A stretch of DNA of 64,000 nt, taken from G963422745 sp965214285. GTDB lineage: Bacteria > Actinomycetota > Acidimicrobiia > Acidimicrobiales > Aldehydirespiratoraceae. A model generated the notes under the pieces. The model was not told the origin of the DNA. It saw only the letters and a list, made by a program, of their open reading frames with translations, and made no database searches. Location of the stretch: positions 2,542,001 through 2,606,000 of the forward strand of contig OZ243946.1 in assembly GCA_965214285.1 (NCBI GenBank), written 5' to 3'. A program made the translations under genes and the position numbers. Positions 54,748 to 63,737 of the stretch are shown here, in pieces. Numbering within the stretch: position 1 is the stretch's first letter; each line of letters begins with the position of its first letter.

Positions 54748-55494
54748 GTGAGTGCCCACCACAGAGCAGCCGCGGACGGCGCCCGCTTCGAGACGTGGCT
54801 CGCCCATGCGGAGTCCAGCGGCGATCAGCCCGCTGTGCCGGCGGCCACGGTCGTGGTGCTTAGGGACACCGAGAGCGGGCCGCAGACCCTGATGCTGCGC
54901 AAGAACTCCCGGATCGCCTTCGGCGGCATGTGGGTGTTCCCGGGCGGACGGATCGACGCCGAGGACTACAGCGCAGACGGCGACGTTGTGGCCGCGGCCC
55001 GCACGGCGGCGGTCCGCGAGGCGGCCGAGGAGGCCCAGGTCAGCCTGGACCCCGCCGCCCTGGTGCTGTTCGCCCACTGGATCCCGCCGCCGATCGCCCC
55101 CAAGCGCTTCGCCACCTGGTTCTTCGCCGGCCGGGTGACCGACAGCCATGCGGTGATCGACGACGGCGAGATCGTCGACATGGCCTGGATCACCCCTGCC
55201 GGCTGCCTCCAGCGCCATCACGACGGCGAGATCGAGCTGGTGCCGCCGACCTGGGTGACGCTGCACACCCTGCGCGGCTTCGCGACCGTCGACGACGCCC
55301 TCGCCGCGCTGGCGGCGCGGCCGCCTCGCCACCACGCCACCAAGGTCGCCCGCGGCGGCGCTGCCCCGACGGTGCTCTGGCACGGCGACGCCGGCTACGA
55401 GACCGGCGACGCCACGGCCGCCGGCGGGCGGCATCGTCTGGTCATGGCCGAGTCCGGCTACGCCTACGACGACTCAGGGCTCGTCGATGGCTGA
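54748..55494 (+). CDS. NUDIX hydrolase
   Basis: A 248-residue protein with the NUDIX box GGRIDAEDYSADGD then RTAAVREAAEEAQV, slightly longer than standard, and a preceding AATVVVLRDTESGPQTLMLR strand. It hydrolyses a nucleoside-diphosphate-linked or CoA-type substrate. Start is GTG at 54748. It overlaps the next gene (P-type ATPase) by 8 bases. Confidence 0.85.
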   Translation: MSAHHRAAADGARFETWLAHAESSGDQPAVPAATVVVLRDTESGPQTLMLRKNSRIAFGGMWVFPGGRIDAEDYSADGDVVAAARTAAVREAAEEAQVSLDPAALVLFAHWIPPPIAPKRFATWFFAGRVTDSHAVIDDGEIVDMAWITPAGCLQRHHDGEIELVPPTWVTLHTLRGFATVDDALAALAARPPRHHATKVARGGAAPTVLWHGDAGYETGDATAAGGRHRLVMAESGYAYDDSGLVDG

Positions 55495-58051
55495 CGCCGG
55501 CCCGGCAGTGCCGCGCCTCGATCCCCCAAGCCCGGCATCGTCCGGCCTGGGTCCCGGGCTGAGCGGCCTGAGCCAGGCCGAGGTCGCCCAGCGGGTCGCC
55601 GACGGACGCGTCAACGACGTGCCCGACGCCCCGGTGCGCACCCTGCCCCAGATCGTGCGCGCCAACGTGCTCACCCCGGTGAACGCCATCATCGGCTCGC
55701 TGTTCGTGCTCATCATGGTGGCGGGCTACCCCCTCGACGCCCTGTTCGCCGGGGTGGTGGTGTCCAACAGCCTGATCGGGATCGGCCAGGAGATGCAGGC
55801 GCGCCGCACCCTCAACGCCCTGGCCGTGCTCTCAGCACCCAAGGCCAGGGTCCGCCGCGAGGGGGCGAGCGCCGAGATCGGCGTCAGCGGCGTGGTGGCC
55901 GACGACCTGCTGGAGATCGCCCCCGGCGACCAGATAGTCGTCGACGGCAGGATCGAGGCGGCGGTGGGCCTCGAGGTCGACGAGTCGCTGCTGACTGGCG
56001 AGAGCGAGCCGGTGGAGAAGGCCCCCGGCGACGAGGTGCTGTCGGGCTCTTTCGTGTCCGCCGGCTCGGGGCTGTACCGCGCCGGCCGGATCGGGGCGGA
56101 GTCCTACGCGGTGCGCCTGGCCGAGGAGGCGCGGCGCTTCGAGCTGGCCGACAGCGAGCTGCGGCGCGGCGTCAACACGGTGCTGCGCGTGCTCTCGGTG
56201 ATCATCCCCCCGGCCGCGCTGCTGCTGCTGCTGCGCCTGCTCGGCACCCTGGACCGCTGGCAGGACGCCCTGCAGGCGACCGTCGCCGCCTCGGTTGCCA
56301 TGGTGCCCGACGGCCTGGTGCTGCTCACCAGCCTGGCGTTCATCCAGGGCGTGCTGGCGCTGGCCCGCCACCGGGCGCTGGCCAAGGAGCTGGCCTCGGT
56401 GGAGCTGCTGGCCCGGGTCGACACCCTGTGCCTCGACAAGACCGGCACGATCACCACCGGCGAGATCTCCCTCGGCGGCGTGGTGCCGCTCGGGGCCGCC
56501 AGCGCCGCAGAGGCAGCCGCTGCGCTGGGCGCGCTGGGCGCCGCCGACCCGGCCCCCAATCCCACGCTGCAGGCGATCATCGCCGGCCACCCGCCGCCGC
56601 AGGGCTGGACGGCCGGGGAAGGGCTGCCGTTCTCGTCGGCTCGCAAGTGGGCGGGCTGCGAGTTCGCCGGCCGCGGCAGCTTCCACCTGGGCGCGCCCGA
56701 CATCCTGCTGGCCGACGACGGCACCCTCGACCCATCCGCCGATGTCGCCGATGTCAGAAGTCCCGGCGATCCCGCCAGCCCACCCGACTCGACTGCCGCC
56801 GCAGACACCGCGGCACTGGCCGAAGCCCGTACCCGAGCCCAGGAGATCGCCGACGGGGGCACCCGCGTGCTCGCCGTCACCCGATCGGACGAGCCCTGGC
56901 CCGGCGAGCGGCTCCCCCGCGGGCGCACGCCGGTGGCCCTGGTGCTGCTGGAGGACACCGTGCGCGACGACGCCGAAGAGATCCTGGGCTACTTCGGTCG
57001 CCAGGGCGTGGATCTGAAGGTGATCTCCGGCGACAACCCCGCCACCGTCGCCGCCGTCGCCCGCCGAGCCGGGATCGCCGGCAGCACCGAGAGCCTCGAC
57101 GCCCGCACGCTGCCCACAGGTCCCGACGAGCTGGCCGACGTGCTCAACGCCGGCACGGTGTTCGGGCGAGTCACCCCGCACCAGAAGCAGGCCATGGTGC
57201 ACGCCCTGCAGAGCCGCGGGCGCACCGTCGCCATGACCGGCGACGGCGTGAACGACGTGCTGGCCCTCAAAGACGCCGACATGGGCATCGCCATGGGATC
57301 GGGCTCGGGCGCCAGCCGCGCCGTGGCCCAGCTCGTGCTGTTGGACAACAGCTTCGCCACCCTGCCACGGGTGCTCGCCGAGGGCCGGCGGGTGATCAAC
57401 AACATCGAGCGGGTGGCCAACCTGTTCATCGCCAAGGCGGCCTATGCGGTGCTGCTCACCGCCCTGGTGGGCATCAGCGGCGCGCCCTTCCCGTTCCTGC
57501 CCCGCCAGCTCACCCTGATCGGCACGTTCTCGGTGGGCGTGCCCGGCTTCTTCCTGGCGCTGGCCCCCAACCACGCCCTGGTCAACAGGGGGTTCCTGAG
57601 GCGGGTGCTGCGCTTTTCGATCCCGACCGGAACGGTGGCCGCCGCGGTCGCCTACCTGCTGTACGAGACGGTGCGGCGCATGGACGCCGTGAGCCTCGAT
57701 GAGGCGCGCACCGCTGCCACGGTGACGCTGCTCGGGATCGGCCTGGCCATCCTGTTGCTGATCAGCCGGCCGCTGCGCGCCTGGAAGGTGCTGTTGGCGG
57801 CGTCCATGGCGGCGATGTACACACTGTTCATGATCGTGCCCGTGGCCCGCTCGACGTTCGAGCTCGACCCGCCCGGCGCCGCTGCCTGGCTGGCCGTGGC
57901 GATCGCCGTCGCCGTCGGCACAGCCGGCGTGATCCTCGCCGCCCGGTTCTTCGACGAAGCGGATCCGCAGGGCGCACGCAATGCCCCGGCCGGCACTGCC
58001 CGCGATGCCGTCGGCGAGGCTGTCGCTGTCGGCGAGTCTGGCGATGCCTGA
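55487..58051 (+). CDS. P-type ATPase, CtpE-like
   Basis: An 854-residue cation pump. The actuator motif is LLTGESEPVEK, the phosphorylated Asp317 lies in LDKTGTITTGEI, and the hinge is MTGDGVNDVLALKDADMGIA. The membrane motif after TM4 is VPDGLVLLT, close to the CtpE pattern (VPEGLVLLT). There are about ten hydrophobic segments, with six at the C-terminus. CtpE transports Ca2+ in mycobacteria, so Ca2+ is a plausible but unproven ion here. Overlaps of 8 bases with both neighbours show a tight operon. Confidence 0.9.
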   Translation: MADAGPAVPRLDPPSPASSGLGPGLSGLSQAEVAQRVADGRVNDVPDAPVRTLPQIVRANVLTPVNAIIGSLFVLIMVAGYPLDALFAGVVVSNSLIGIGQEMQARRTLNALAVLSAPKARVRREGASAEIGVSGVVADDLLEIAPGDQIVVDGRIEAAVGLEVDESLLTGESEPVEKAPGDEVLSGSFVSAGSGLYRAGRIGAESYAVRLAEEARRFELADSELRRGVNTVLRVLSVIIPPAALLLLLRLLGTLDRWQDALQATVAASVAMVPDGLVLLTSLAFIQGVLALARHRALAKELASVELLARVDTLCLDKTGTITTGEISLGGVVPLGAASAAEAAAALGALGAADPAPNPTLQAIIAGHPPPQGWTAGEGLPFSSARKWAGCEFAGRGSFHLGAPDILLADDGTLDPSADVADVRSPGDPASPPDSTAAADTAALAEARTRAQEIADGGTRVLAVTRSDEPWPGERLPRGRTPVALVLLEDTVRDDAEEILGYFGRQGVDLKVISGDNPATVAAVARRAGIAGSTESLDARTLPTGPDELADVLNAGTVFGRVTPHQKQAMVHALQSRGRTVAMTGDGVNDVLALKDADMGIAMGSGSGASRAVAQLVLLDNSFATLPRVLAEGRRVINNIERVANLFIAKAAYAVLLTALVGISGAPFPFLPRQLTLIGTFSVGVPGFFLALAPNHALVNRGFLRRVLRFSIPTGTVAAAVAYLLYETVRRMDAVSLDEARTAATVTLLGIGLAILLLISRPLRAWKVLLAASMAAMYTLFMIVPVARSTFELDPPGAAAWLAVAIAVAVGTAGVILAARFFDEADPQGARNAPAGTARDAVGEAVAVGESGDA

Positions 58052-58880
58052 GCGCCTGCAGGGGCGCACCGCCCTGGTCACAGGGGCCAGCCGCGGCATC
58101 GGCGCGGGCATCGCCGAGCGCCTGGCAGCCGAGGGCGCGGACGTGGCGCTGGTGGCGCGCACTCTCGACGAGCACCCCCGCCTGCCCGGCTCGCTGCGCG
58201 AGACCGCCGCCTTCTGCGAGGCGCAGGGCGCCCGCACCGCGCTGATCGTGGCCGACCTCGCCGACGCCGAGGCCCGGGCCGATGTGGTCGCCACCGCCGC
58301 TGCCGCCCTCGGGGCGGTCGACATCGTGGTCAACAACGCCGCCGGGGCGATCTATCAGCCGATGCTGGACTATCCCCTGAAGCGCCGCCGGCTGATGGTC
58401 GAGCTCAACGTGCAGGCGCCCGTCGATCTCGCTCAGGCGGCGCTTCCGGCGATGATCGAGCGGGGCGAGGGCTGGATCGTCAATCTCTCCAGCGCCACCA
58501 CCAACCATCCGCAGGGGCCGCCCTATGACCTCGGCGGCGTGCGCGGGGTGTTCGGCTGGTACGGCGCGACCAAGTCGATGCTCGACCGGGTGACCACGGC
58601 CATGGCCTCTGAGCTGCACGGCAGCGGGGTGCGCGTCAACGCCGTGCAGCCCCGCGCTGCGGTGCTCACCGAGGGCGCCGACGCGGTGCTCAACATGACG
58701 CTGTCCGAGGAGCAGGTCGAGTCGCTGGAGGCCATGGTCGAGGCCGCCCTGTGGCTCTGCGACTGCCCCGCGGACCACACCGGGCGCATCGAGACCAGCC
58801 TCGACCTGCTGAGCAGAGAGGCCGTCGCTGTGATGAGCCTCGACGGCAAAGCGCCCCATCCTGGCGGCTTCAGGAGATGA
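58044..58880 (+). CDS. Short-chain dehydrogenase/reductase
   Basis: A 278-residue SDR: TALVTGASRGIGAGIAERLA for the cofactor, NNAAGAIYQPM for the NNAG motif, and WYGATKSMLDRV for the catalytic Tyr/Lys. ATG at 58044 overlaps the ATPase stop by 8 bases. First of three SDR-fold genes in a row. Confidence 0.88.
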   Translation: MPERLQGRTALVTGASRGIGAGIAERLAAEGADVALVARTLDEHPRLPGSLRETAAFCEAQGARTALIVADLADAEARADVVATAAAALGAVDIVVNNAAGAIYQPMLDYPLKRRRLMVELNVQAPVDLAQAALPAMIERGEGWIVNLSSATTNHPQGPPYDLGGVRGVFGWYGATKSMLDRVTTAMASELHGSGVRVNAVQPRAAVLTEGADAVLNMTLSEEQVESLEAMVEAALWLCDCPADHTGRIETSLDLLSREAVAVMSLDGKAPHPGGFRR

Positions 58881-58887
58881 GCGCCCG

Positions 58888-59553
58888 ATGGCCGGCCGCA
58901 ACGCCCTGATCGTCGGCGCGGGCTCGCCGGCCGCCGACATCGCCGCCGGTCTGGCCGATCTCGGCTGGGCGGTGAGCCGTCTCGACGACGACTCCGCCGC
59001 CGTCAGCGACGCCACGGTCGCCGAGCGCACCGGCGGCGAGGGCCTCGGCCTGGTGGTGCATGCCCGCTACCCCGCCGTCTGCCGACGCCGCTCGCCGGTG
59101 GCGGACCTCTCCCCCGCCGACTGGCACGCCGCCTGCGACGAGCCTCTCGAAGCCGCCATGCGGGTGGCCCGCGGCGCCCACGGGGCGCTGGCCGCGCAAG
59201 GGGGCTGCATCGTGTTCGCGGTGCCGGTGCTGGCAAGCGCCGGCGGCAGCGGCTTTGCGGCCTTCTCCGCGGCGGCGGAGGGCTGTCGCATCCTGGCCAA
59301 GTCGCTGGCCCGCAGCTGGGGCGCAGAGGGCATCCGCGCCCATTCGCTGATGCTTGACCCCTCGGCGTTCCTGGATGCCGATGCCGCAGCCGGGATCGCC
59401 GAGTCCAACGCCCTGCACGATTCCCCGCTGGGCCGGGTGCCCGACGCCCGCAGCGAAGTGGCCGCCGTGATCGACGCCTTGGCCCAGGACCGCTTCGAGG
59501 CGCTTGTCGGCTCGTCGCTGGTCGTCGACGGCGGGCTGTGGATGCCCGGATGA
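58888..59553 (+). CDS. Degenerate SDR-fold protein, probably non-catalytic
   Basis: A 221-residue SDR-like protein. The fold is clear (ALIVGAGSPAADIAAGLADL at the start, SSLVVDGGLWMPG at the end), but the catalytic YxxxK is FSAAAEG (GFAAFSAAAEGCRILAKSL), with Phe for Tyr and Glu for Lys, and the NNAG-type motif reads VHARYP. It is thus unlikely to be a normal reductase and may be a regulatory or structural partner of its SDR neighbours. It starts 7 bp after the previous gene and overlaps the next by 4. Confidence 0.8.
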   Translation: MAGRNALIVGAGSPAADIAAGLADLGWAVSRLDDDSAAVSDATVAERTGGEGLGLVVHARYPAVCRRRSPVADLSPADWHAACDEPLEAAMRVARGAHGALAAQGGCIVFAVPVLASAGGSGFAAFSAAAEGCRILAKSLARSWGAEGIRAHSLMLDPSAFLDADAAAGIAESNALHDSPLGRVPDARSEVAAVIDALAQDRFEALVGSSLVVDGGLWMPG

Positions 59554-60320
59554 GCGCTCCCGGCCTGCTCGCGGGCAAGACGGCGCTGGTCACCGGAGCC
59601 GGCCAGGGCGTGGGCCACGGCATCGCGAGTGCTGTGGCCGCGGCCGGGGCGTCGGTGGTGATCGCAGCACGCCGGGCCGTCAACGGCGAAGCAGCGGCCG
59701 AGGCCATCGCAGAGCGTGGCGGGTCGGCCCTGTTCGTGCGCTGCGACGTGACCGTGCGGGCCGACGTGCACGCCGCCGTGGCCGCTGCCGTCGAGAGCTT
59801 CGGCGGCCTCGACGCCATGGTCCACAACGCGGTGTCGCCGCCCGGCCCGCCGTGTGCCTTGCAGGACATCGGCGACGACGTCATCGCCGCCCAGATCGCC
59901 ACCTCGACCACCGCGGCCTTCCATTGCGCGCAGGCGTCGTTCGAGCATCTTCAGCGGCGCGGCGGGAGCCTGATCCTGCTCACCTCGCCCGCCGGCATCG
60001 AGGGCTCGGGCAACCTGCCGCTCTATGCCGCGGTGAAGGGCGCCCAGCGGGGCCTGCTCAAGAGCCTGGCCCGGGAATGGGGACCGGCCGGGGTGCGGGT
60101 CAACGCCATCGCCCCGGTGGCATGGACCCAGTCGATGACCGACGCCACCGCTGCCAATCCCGCCCTGCAGCCGCGCCTGGAGGCCCGCACGCCGCTGGGC
60201 CGCATCGGCGACCCCGAGGCCGACATCGGGCCGGTCGCGGTGTTCTTGATGTCGAGCCTCGCCCGCCACATGACCGGCCAGACGCTGGCAGTCGACGGCG
60301 GCCGCTTCCTGGGCCTGTGA
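59550..60320 (+). CDS. Short-chain dehydrogenase/reductase
   Basis: A 256-residue SDR. It has TALVTGAGQGVGHGIASAVA, VHNAVSPPGPP for the NAG region, catalytic LYAAVKGAQRGLLKSL, and the closing QTLAVDGGRFLGL. ATG at 59550 overlaps the preceding stop as ATGA. It is the last gene of the NUDIX operon and converges with the FGE gene. Substrate unknown. Confidence 0.88.
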   Translation: MSAPGLLAGKTALVTGAGQGVGHGIASAVAAAGASVVIAARRAVNGEAAAEAIAERGGSALFVRCDVTVRADVHAAVAAAVESFGGLDAMVHNAVSPPGPPCALQDIGDDVIAAQIATSTTAAFHCAQASFEHLQRRGGSLILLTSPAGIEGSGNLPLYAAVKGAQRGLLKSLAREWGPAGVRVNAIAPVAWTQSMTDATAANPALQPRLEARTPLGRIGDPEADIGPVAVFLMSSLARHMTGQTLAVDGGRFLGL

Positions 60321-60389
60321 ACGCCGTCGGCCTGCTGGTCGGCCTGCTCGTCGGCCCATCGCCGTCGCCTTGCCTCCGGCCCGGCCCGG

Positions 60390-61226
60390 CTAGCGGGCTT
60401 GTCGAGCAGGCAGGTCGGCGGCGATCCTGAAGCCGATGTTGCCGGTGGCGGTGTCGGGCGTGTTGGAGGAGCGGGCGGCCACCCGGTAGCGGTTACAGTA
60501 CGACTCGTGGCACAGGTAGCTGCCGCCGCGCAGCGACCGGGCGCGCCGGGTGTCGTCGAAGAAGTCCGCGGTCCACTCCCAGACGTTGCCGGCCACGTCG
60601 CAGAGCCCGAGCCCGTTGGGCGCATAGAAGCCGACCGGCGAGGTGCCGACCCAGCCGTCGACGCCGGTGTTGCGGGCCGGGAAGTCGCCCTGCCAGATGT
60701 TGCAGCGATGCTCACCGCCGGGCGTTAGCTCGTCGCCCCAGGGGTACACGGCCTGCTCCAGCCCGCCGCGCGCGGCCTTCTCCCATTCGGCCTCTGTGGG
60801 CAGGCGCGCCCCGGCCCATTCGGCATAGGCGCAGGCCTCGAAGAAGTCGACGTGTACCACCGGGTGCTCGCCCAGGCCGTCGAGGTCGCTGTGCGGCCCC
60901 AGCGGACGACGCCAGTTCGCGCCGTGAACCTGGCGCCACCAGGGCGCTCCCACCACTGCGCTGGTCTCGGCGAAGTCGTCGGGCAACAGCCCGGCGAACA
61001 CGAACGACCAGCCCTGTCGCTCGGCCCCGGTGACGTGGCCCGTGGCGTCTGCGAAGGCGGCCCAGTCGTCGTTGGTGACCAGATGCGCCGAGATCGCAAA
61101 AGCCTCCACGTGTACCTGGCGGGGCGGGCCTTCTCGGTCGGCGGGATAGCGGTCGTCGTCGCTGCCCATCCAGAACGGCCCGCCTGCGATGTCGGCCATC
61201 TGCTTGGCCGCGGGTCCGGCCCTCAC
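60390..61226 (-). CDS. Formylglycine-generating enzyme (SUMF1 family)
   Basis: A 278-residue enzyme that turns a Cys of type I sulfatases into formylglycine. It has the FGE fold (GGPFWMGSDDDRYPADREGP, RLPTEAEWEKAARGG, YPWGDE, NVWEWTADFF, RGGSYLCHESYCNRYRVAAR). Cys239 and Cys244 (CHESYC) match the copper-binding catalytic pair of true FGEs, so it is not just an EgtB-like relative. GTG at 61226 overlaps the kinase stop as GTGA. No sulfatase gene is in the window. Confidence 0.88.
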   Translation of the reverse strand: MRAGPAAKQMADIAGGPFWMGSDDDRYPADREGPPRQVHVEAFAISAHLVTNDDWAAFADATGHVTGAERQGWSFVFAGLLPDDFAETSAVVGAPWWRQVHGANWRRPLGPHSDLDGLGEHPVVHVDFFEACAYAEWAGARLPTEAEWEKAARGGLEQAVYPWGDELTPGGEHRCNIWQGDFPARNTGVDGWVGTSPVGFYAPNGLGLCDVAGNVWEWTADFFDDTRRARSLRGGSYLCHESYCNRYRVAARSSNTPDTATGNIGFRIAADLPARQAR

Positions 61227-62806
61227 CGCTCGCCCACTTCTTTGCCTGAGTCATCGCCGTTGTCGTCGTCTTCGGCGTCGCCGGCATCGGATGCATCGGC
61301 GTCGTCGGCATCCTCAGCATCGTCGGCGTCGTCGGCAGGGTCGGTGTCGTCGGCATCCTCGGCGGCGGGCCAGCGCACCACGAACCGGGCGCCGCCCGAA
61401 GGCGCGGCCTGCACCTCCACCGTGCCCGAGGCGGCCCTGACCGTCTCGGCTACCACCGCAAGGCCGATCCCGGCCCCGCCGGCGTCACGGCTGCGGGCCT
61501 CGTCGAGGCGCACGAAGCGCTCGAGGACCCGCTCGCGGTCGGCCTCGTCGATGCCCGAGCCGTCGTCGTCCACCCAGAGCACCACCTGGCCTGCCTCGCT
61601 GCGCAGGCCGACCCACACCGCCGAGGCCGCGTGGCGGGCTGCGTTGTCCAGCAGGTGAGCGACCACCCGGCCGACGGACTCGGCAGTGCCCAACACCCGA
61701 CCTGCCGACACCGCCCCGGTGTCCACCGGCACCCCGCGCCTGCGGGCGGCCTCGGCGAACACCAACTCGTCCACATCGACTGTCGCCAGGCCCACGCCCG
61801 CGGCCTCCTCGCCGCGGGCCAGCACCATCAGATCCTCCACGATGCGCCCCAAGCGGGTGCTCTCGGCCAGCATCCCGTCGGCGAGCTCGGCGACGCTGGT
61901 GCCCGCAGGGTCGCGCAAGGCCACCTCGGCCTCGCTGCGCAGCACCGTCACCGGGGTGCGCAGCTCGTGGCTGGCGTCGGACACGAACTGGCGCAGCCGC
62001 CGGTCGTCGACCTCCAGGCGATCCAGCATCAGGTTCATGGTGCGGGCGAGCACGGCGATCTCGTCGTCGGTGGCGGGCACCGGCACCCGCTCGTCGAGGG
62101 TGCGCGCCGAGATCTCCGACACCCGCCCGGTGATCGCCGACACGGGGCGCAACGCCCTGCCGGTGAGCATCCAGGCGATCAGCGTCGCCACGGCCACCAT
62201 GACCGGCAGGCCCGCCCAGGCGAAGGTGCGGATGCTCGACACCGCCCGCAGCACGTCGCCCACCTCGGCGACGGCCACGTAGTCCACGCCTTCGTGGCTG
62301 CGGACCATGAAGCGCAGGTCGGGGTCGTCGGCTTCGGCGCCGTCGGCGTGGAAGTAGATGGCGTCCAGGGTGGCGGTGGGCACGATCGGCCCCCGGCCCG
62401 GGCCGTCCCTGGGGGGACTGTCGCCTTCGAGGCGGACGTCGACGATCGCCCCGTAGCTGGTGAGCACGTCGATGCGGCCGTCGCCGTCGGGATCGGCCGC
62501 ACGCAACAGACCGGCCAGCGCATCGGCGCGGACCCGGCCTCGGGACGGCTCGGTGAGCCTCGGCTCGAAGAAGCTGAGCACGGCATCGAGGAACGCCCCG
62601 ACAGAGCTGCTCTCGCCTTCGGCCGCTCGCACCGTGAGCGACCGCTCGACGACGTCGAGATGAGCCGCAGCCGCGGTGTCGACGGCGTTGCCCAGCAGGC
62701 TGTCCTCCACCTGCTCGACGCCGACGGTGGCCGCCGACAGCCCGAGCCCGGCCGCCAGCAGCGCCACCAGCAGCGTGAGCCGCACCCGGACCGAGAGGCC
62801 GCTCAA
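61223..62806 (-). CDS. Sensor histidine kinase
   Basis: A 527-residue membrane kinase. TM1 is VRLTLLVALLAAGLGLSAAT near the start. An extracytoplasmic sensor region (about 30-185) is followed by TM2 (LPVMVAVATLIAWMLTG), HAMP, the phosphorylated His in SDASHELRTPVTVLRSEAEV, and the ATPase motifs NAARHA, DDGSGID and GGAGIGLAVV. The C-terminus ends in a long Asp/Ala tail (DADDTDPADDADDAEDADDA). The start is TTG at 62806, overlapping the regulator stop as TTGA. It overlaps the FGE gene by 4 bases too. Confidence 0.85.
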   Translation of the reverse strand: MSGLSVRVRLTLLVALLAAGLGLSAATVGVEQVEDSLLGNAVDTAAAAHLDVVERSLTVRAAEGESSSVGAFLDAVLSFFEPRLTEPSRGRVRADALAGLLRAADPDGDGRIDVLTSYGAIVDVRLEGDSPPRDGPGRGPIVPTATLDAIYFHADGAEADDPDLRFMVRSHEGVDYVAVAEVGDVLRAVSSIRTFAWAGLPVMVAVATLIAWMLTGRALRPVSAITGRVSEISARTLDERVPVPATDDEIAVLARTMNLMLDRLEVDDRRLRQFVSDASHELRTPVTVLRSEAEVALRDPAGTSVAELADGMLAESTRLGRIVEDLMVLARGEEAAGVGLATVDVDELVFAEAARRRGVPVDTGAVSAGRVLGTAESVGRVVAHLLDNAARHAASAVWVGLRSEAGQVVLWVDDDGSGIDEADRERVLERFVRLDEARSRDAGGAGIGLAVVAETVRAASGTVEVQAAPSGGARFVVRWPAAEDADDTDPADDADDAEDADDADASDAGDAEDDDNGDDSGKEVGER

Positions 62807-63474
62807 TCGGGGACCGCCTGATAGCCCAGGCCGCGCACCGTGCGGATGCTGCGCGTGCCGAAAGGCCGGTCGATCTTGCGGCGCAGGTAGCCGACGTAGA
62901 CCTCCACGATGTTGGGGTCGCCCTCGAACTCGAAGCCCCACACCTCGTCGAGCAGGTCGCGCTTGTCGACGGGATCGCCGCCGCGGCGCAGCAGCGCTTC
63001 GAGCAGGGCGAACTCCCGCGGCGTGAGCGCGATCTCGGTGTCGCCGCGGGCGCAGCGGCGCCGTGCCGGGTCCAGCGTCAGGTCGCCGGCGCTGTAGACG
63101 AGCTCGGGCTTGGCGGCGCCGCGCCGGGCCAGCGCCCGCAGCCGGGCGACGAGCACCATGAAGCTGAACGGCTTGCGCAGGTAGTCGTCGGCGCCGAACT
63201 CGAAGCCCTCGGTCTCGTCGTACTCGCCCTCCTTGGCGGTGAGCATGAGGATCGGGGTCCAGTTGTCCTCGGCTCGCAGCCGCCGGCACACCTCGTAGCC
63301 GTTCATCCCCGGCAGCAGGATGTCCAGCACGATCACCGAGTAGACGCCGCAGCGGGCCGCGGTCAGGCCTTCTAGTCCGTCGTAGGCCATGTCGACGTCG
63401 AAGCCCTCGGCCTCGAGGCCGCGGGCGATCGAGCGGGCCAGGCGCTTCTCGTCGTCGACGACCAGTACTCGCAC
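62803..63474 (-). CDS. OmpR-family response regulator
   Basis: A 223-residue regulator. The receiver domain begins MRVLVVDDEKRLARSIARGL, with the phospho-Asp in VIVLDILLPGMNGYEV and the conserved Lys in MLTAKEGEYD. The winged-helix domain ends VGYLRRKIDRPFGTRSIRTV. It is the first gene of the minus-strand operon regulator-kinase-FGE. It faces the duplicated promoter block directly, so autoregulation and control of the right-hand gene are likely. Confidence 0.92.
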   Translation of the reverse strand: MRVLVVDDEKRLARSIARGLEAEGFDVDMAYDGLEGLTAARCGVYSVIVLDILLPGMNGYEVCRRLRAEDNWTPILMLTAKEGEYDETEGFEFGADDYLRKPFSFMVLVARLRALARRGAAKPELVYSAGDLTLDPARRRCARGDTEIALTPREFALLEALLRRGGDPVDKRDLLDEVWGFEFEGDPNIVEVYVGYLRRKIDRPFGTRSIRTVRGLGYQAVPD

Positions 63475-63484
63475 GGCCCCGAGT

Positions 63485-63737
63485 GTGCCCGATGCGGCGC
63501 TGCGAATGCTGAGAGGAACTTCAGGCTCTCAGGATTCTCTCAGCGTCTCTCGGGCATAGTCGGGGCACCGAATCCCCCGGCTCGGTTCCGAATCCCCCAA
63601 CTCGGGTTTCCGAATCCCCCAAAATTCCGTATCCGAATCTCCCAATTCCACACCCAAGGAGAAGAGCAATGGCGAAGGGCAAACAGGGCAAGAAGGGCAA
63701 GGGCAAGGGCAAGGCGAAGACCGCCGAGGCGACTGAG
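63485..63737 (+). repeat. Duplicated promoter/leader/N-terminus block, copy 2
   Basis: This is the second copy of the block at 38200-38416. It matches over the far upstream sequence, the regulatory repeats, the leader, the AAGGAG RBS and the first codons. It is longer through an extra CCGAATCCCC unit (four instead of three) and extra KGKG codons. Confidence 0.9.
63526..63560 (+). promoter_or_regulatory. Promoter with 11-bp direct repeats (OmpR-type site), copy 2
   Basis: CTCTCAGGATT at 63526-63536 is followed by CTCTCAGCGTC at 63537-63547, and a CATAGT -10 element lies at 63555-63560. The site lies between the divergent response-regulator gene (starts 63474) and the gene at 63669, about 50 bp from the regulator start codon. 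Confidence 0.6.

Noticed and set aside
53959..58051. Further in-frame UGA candidates in nearby redox and transport genes
   Set aside because: Their active-site cysteines are encoded normally and each frame has a complete family start and end.
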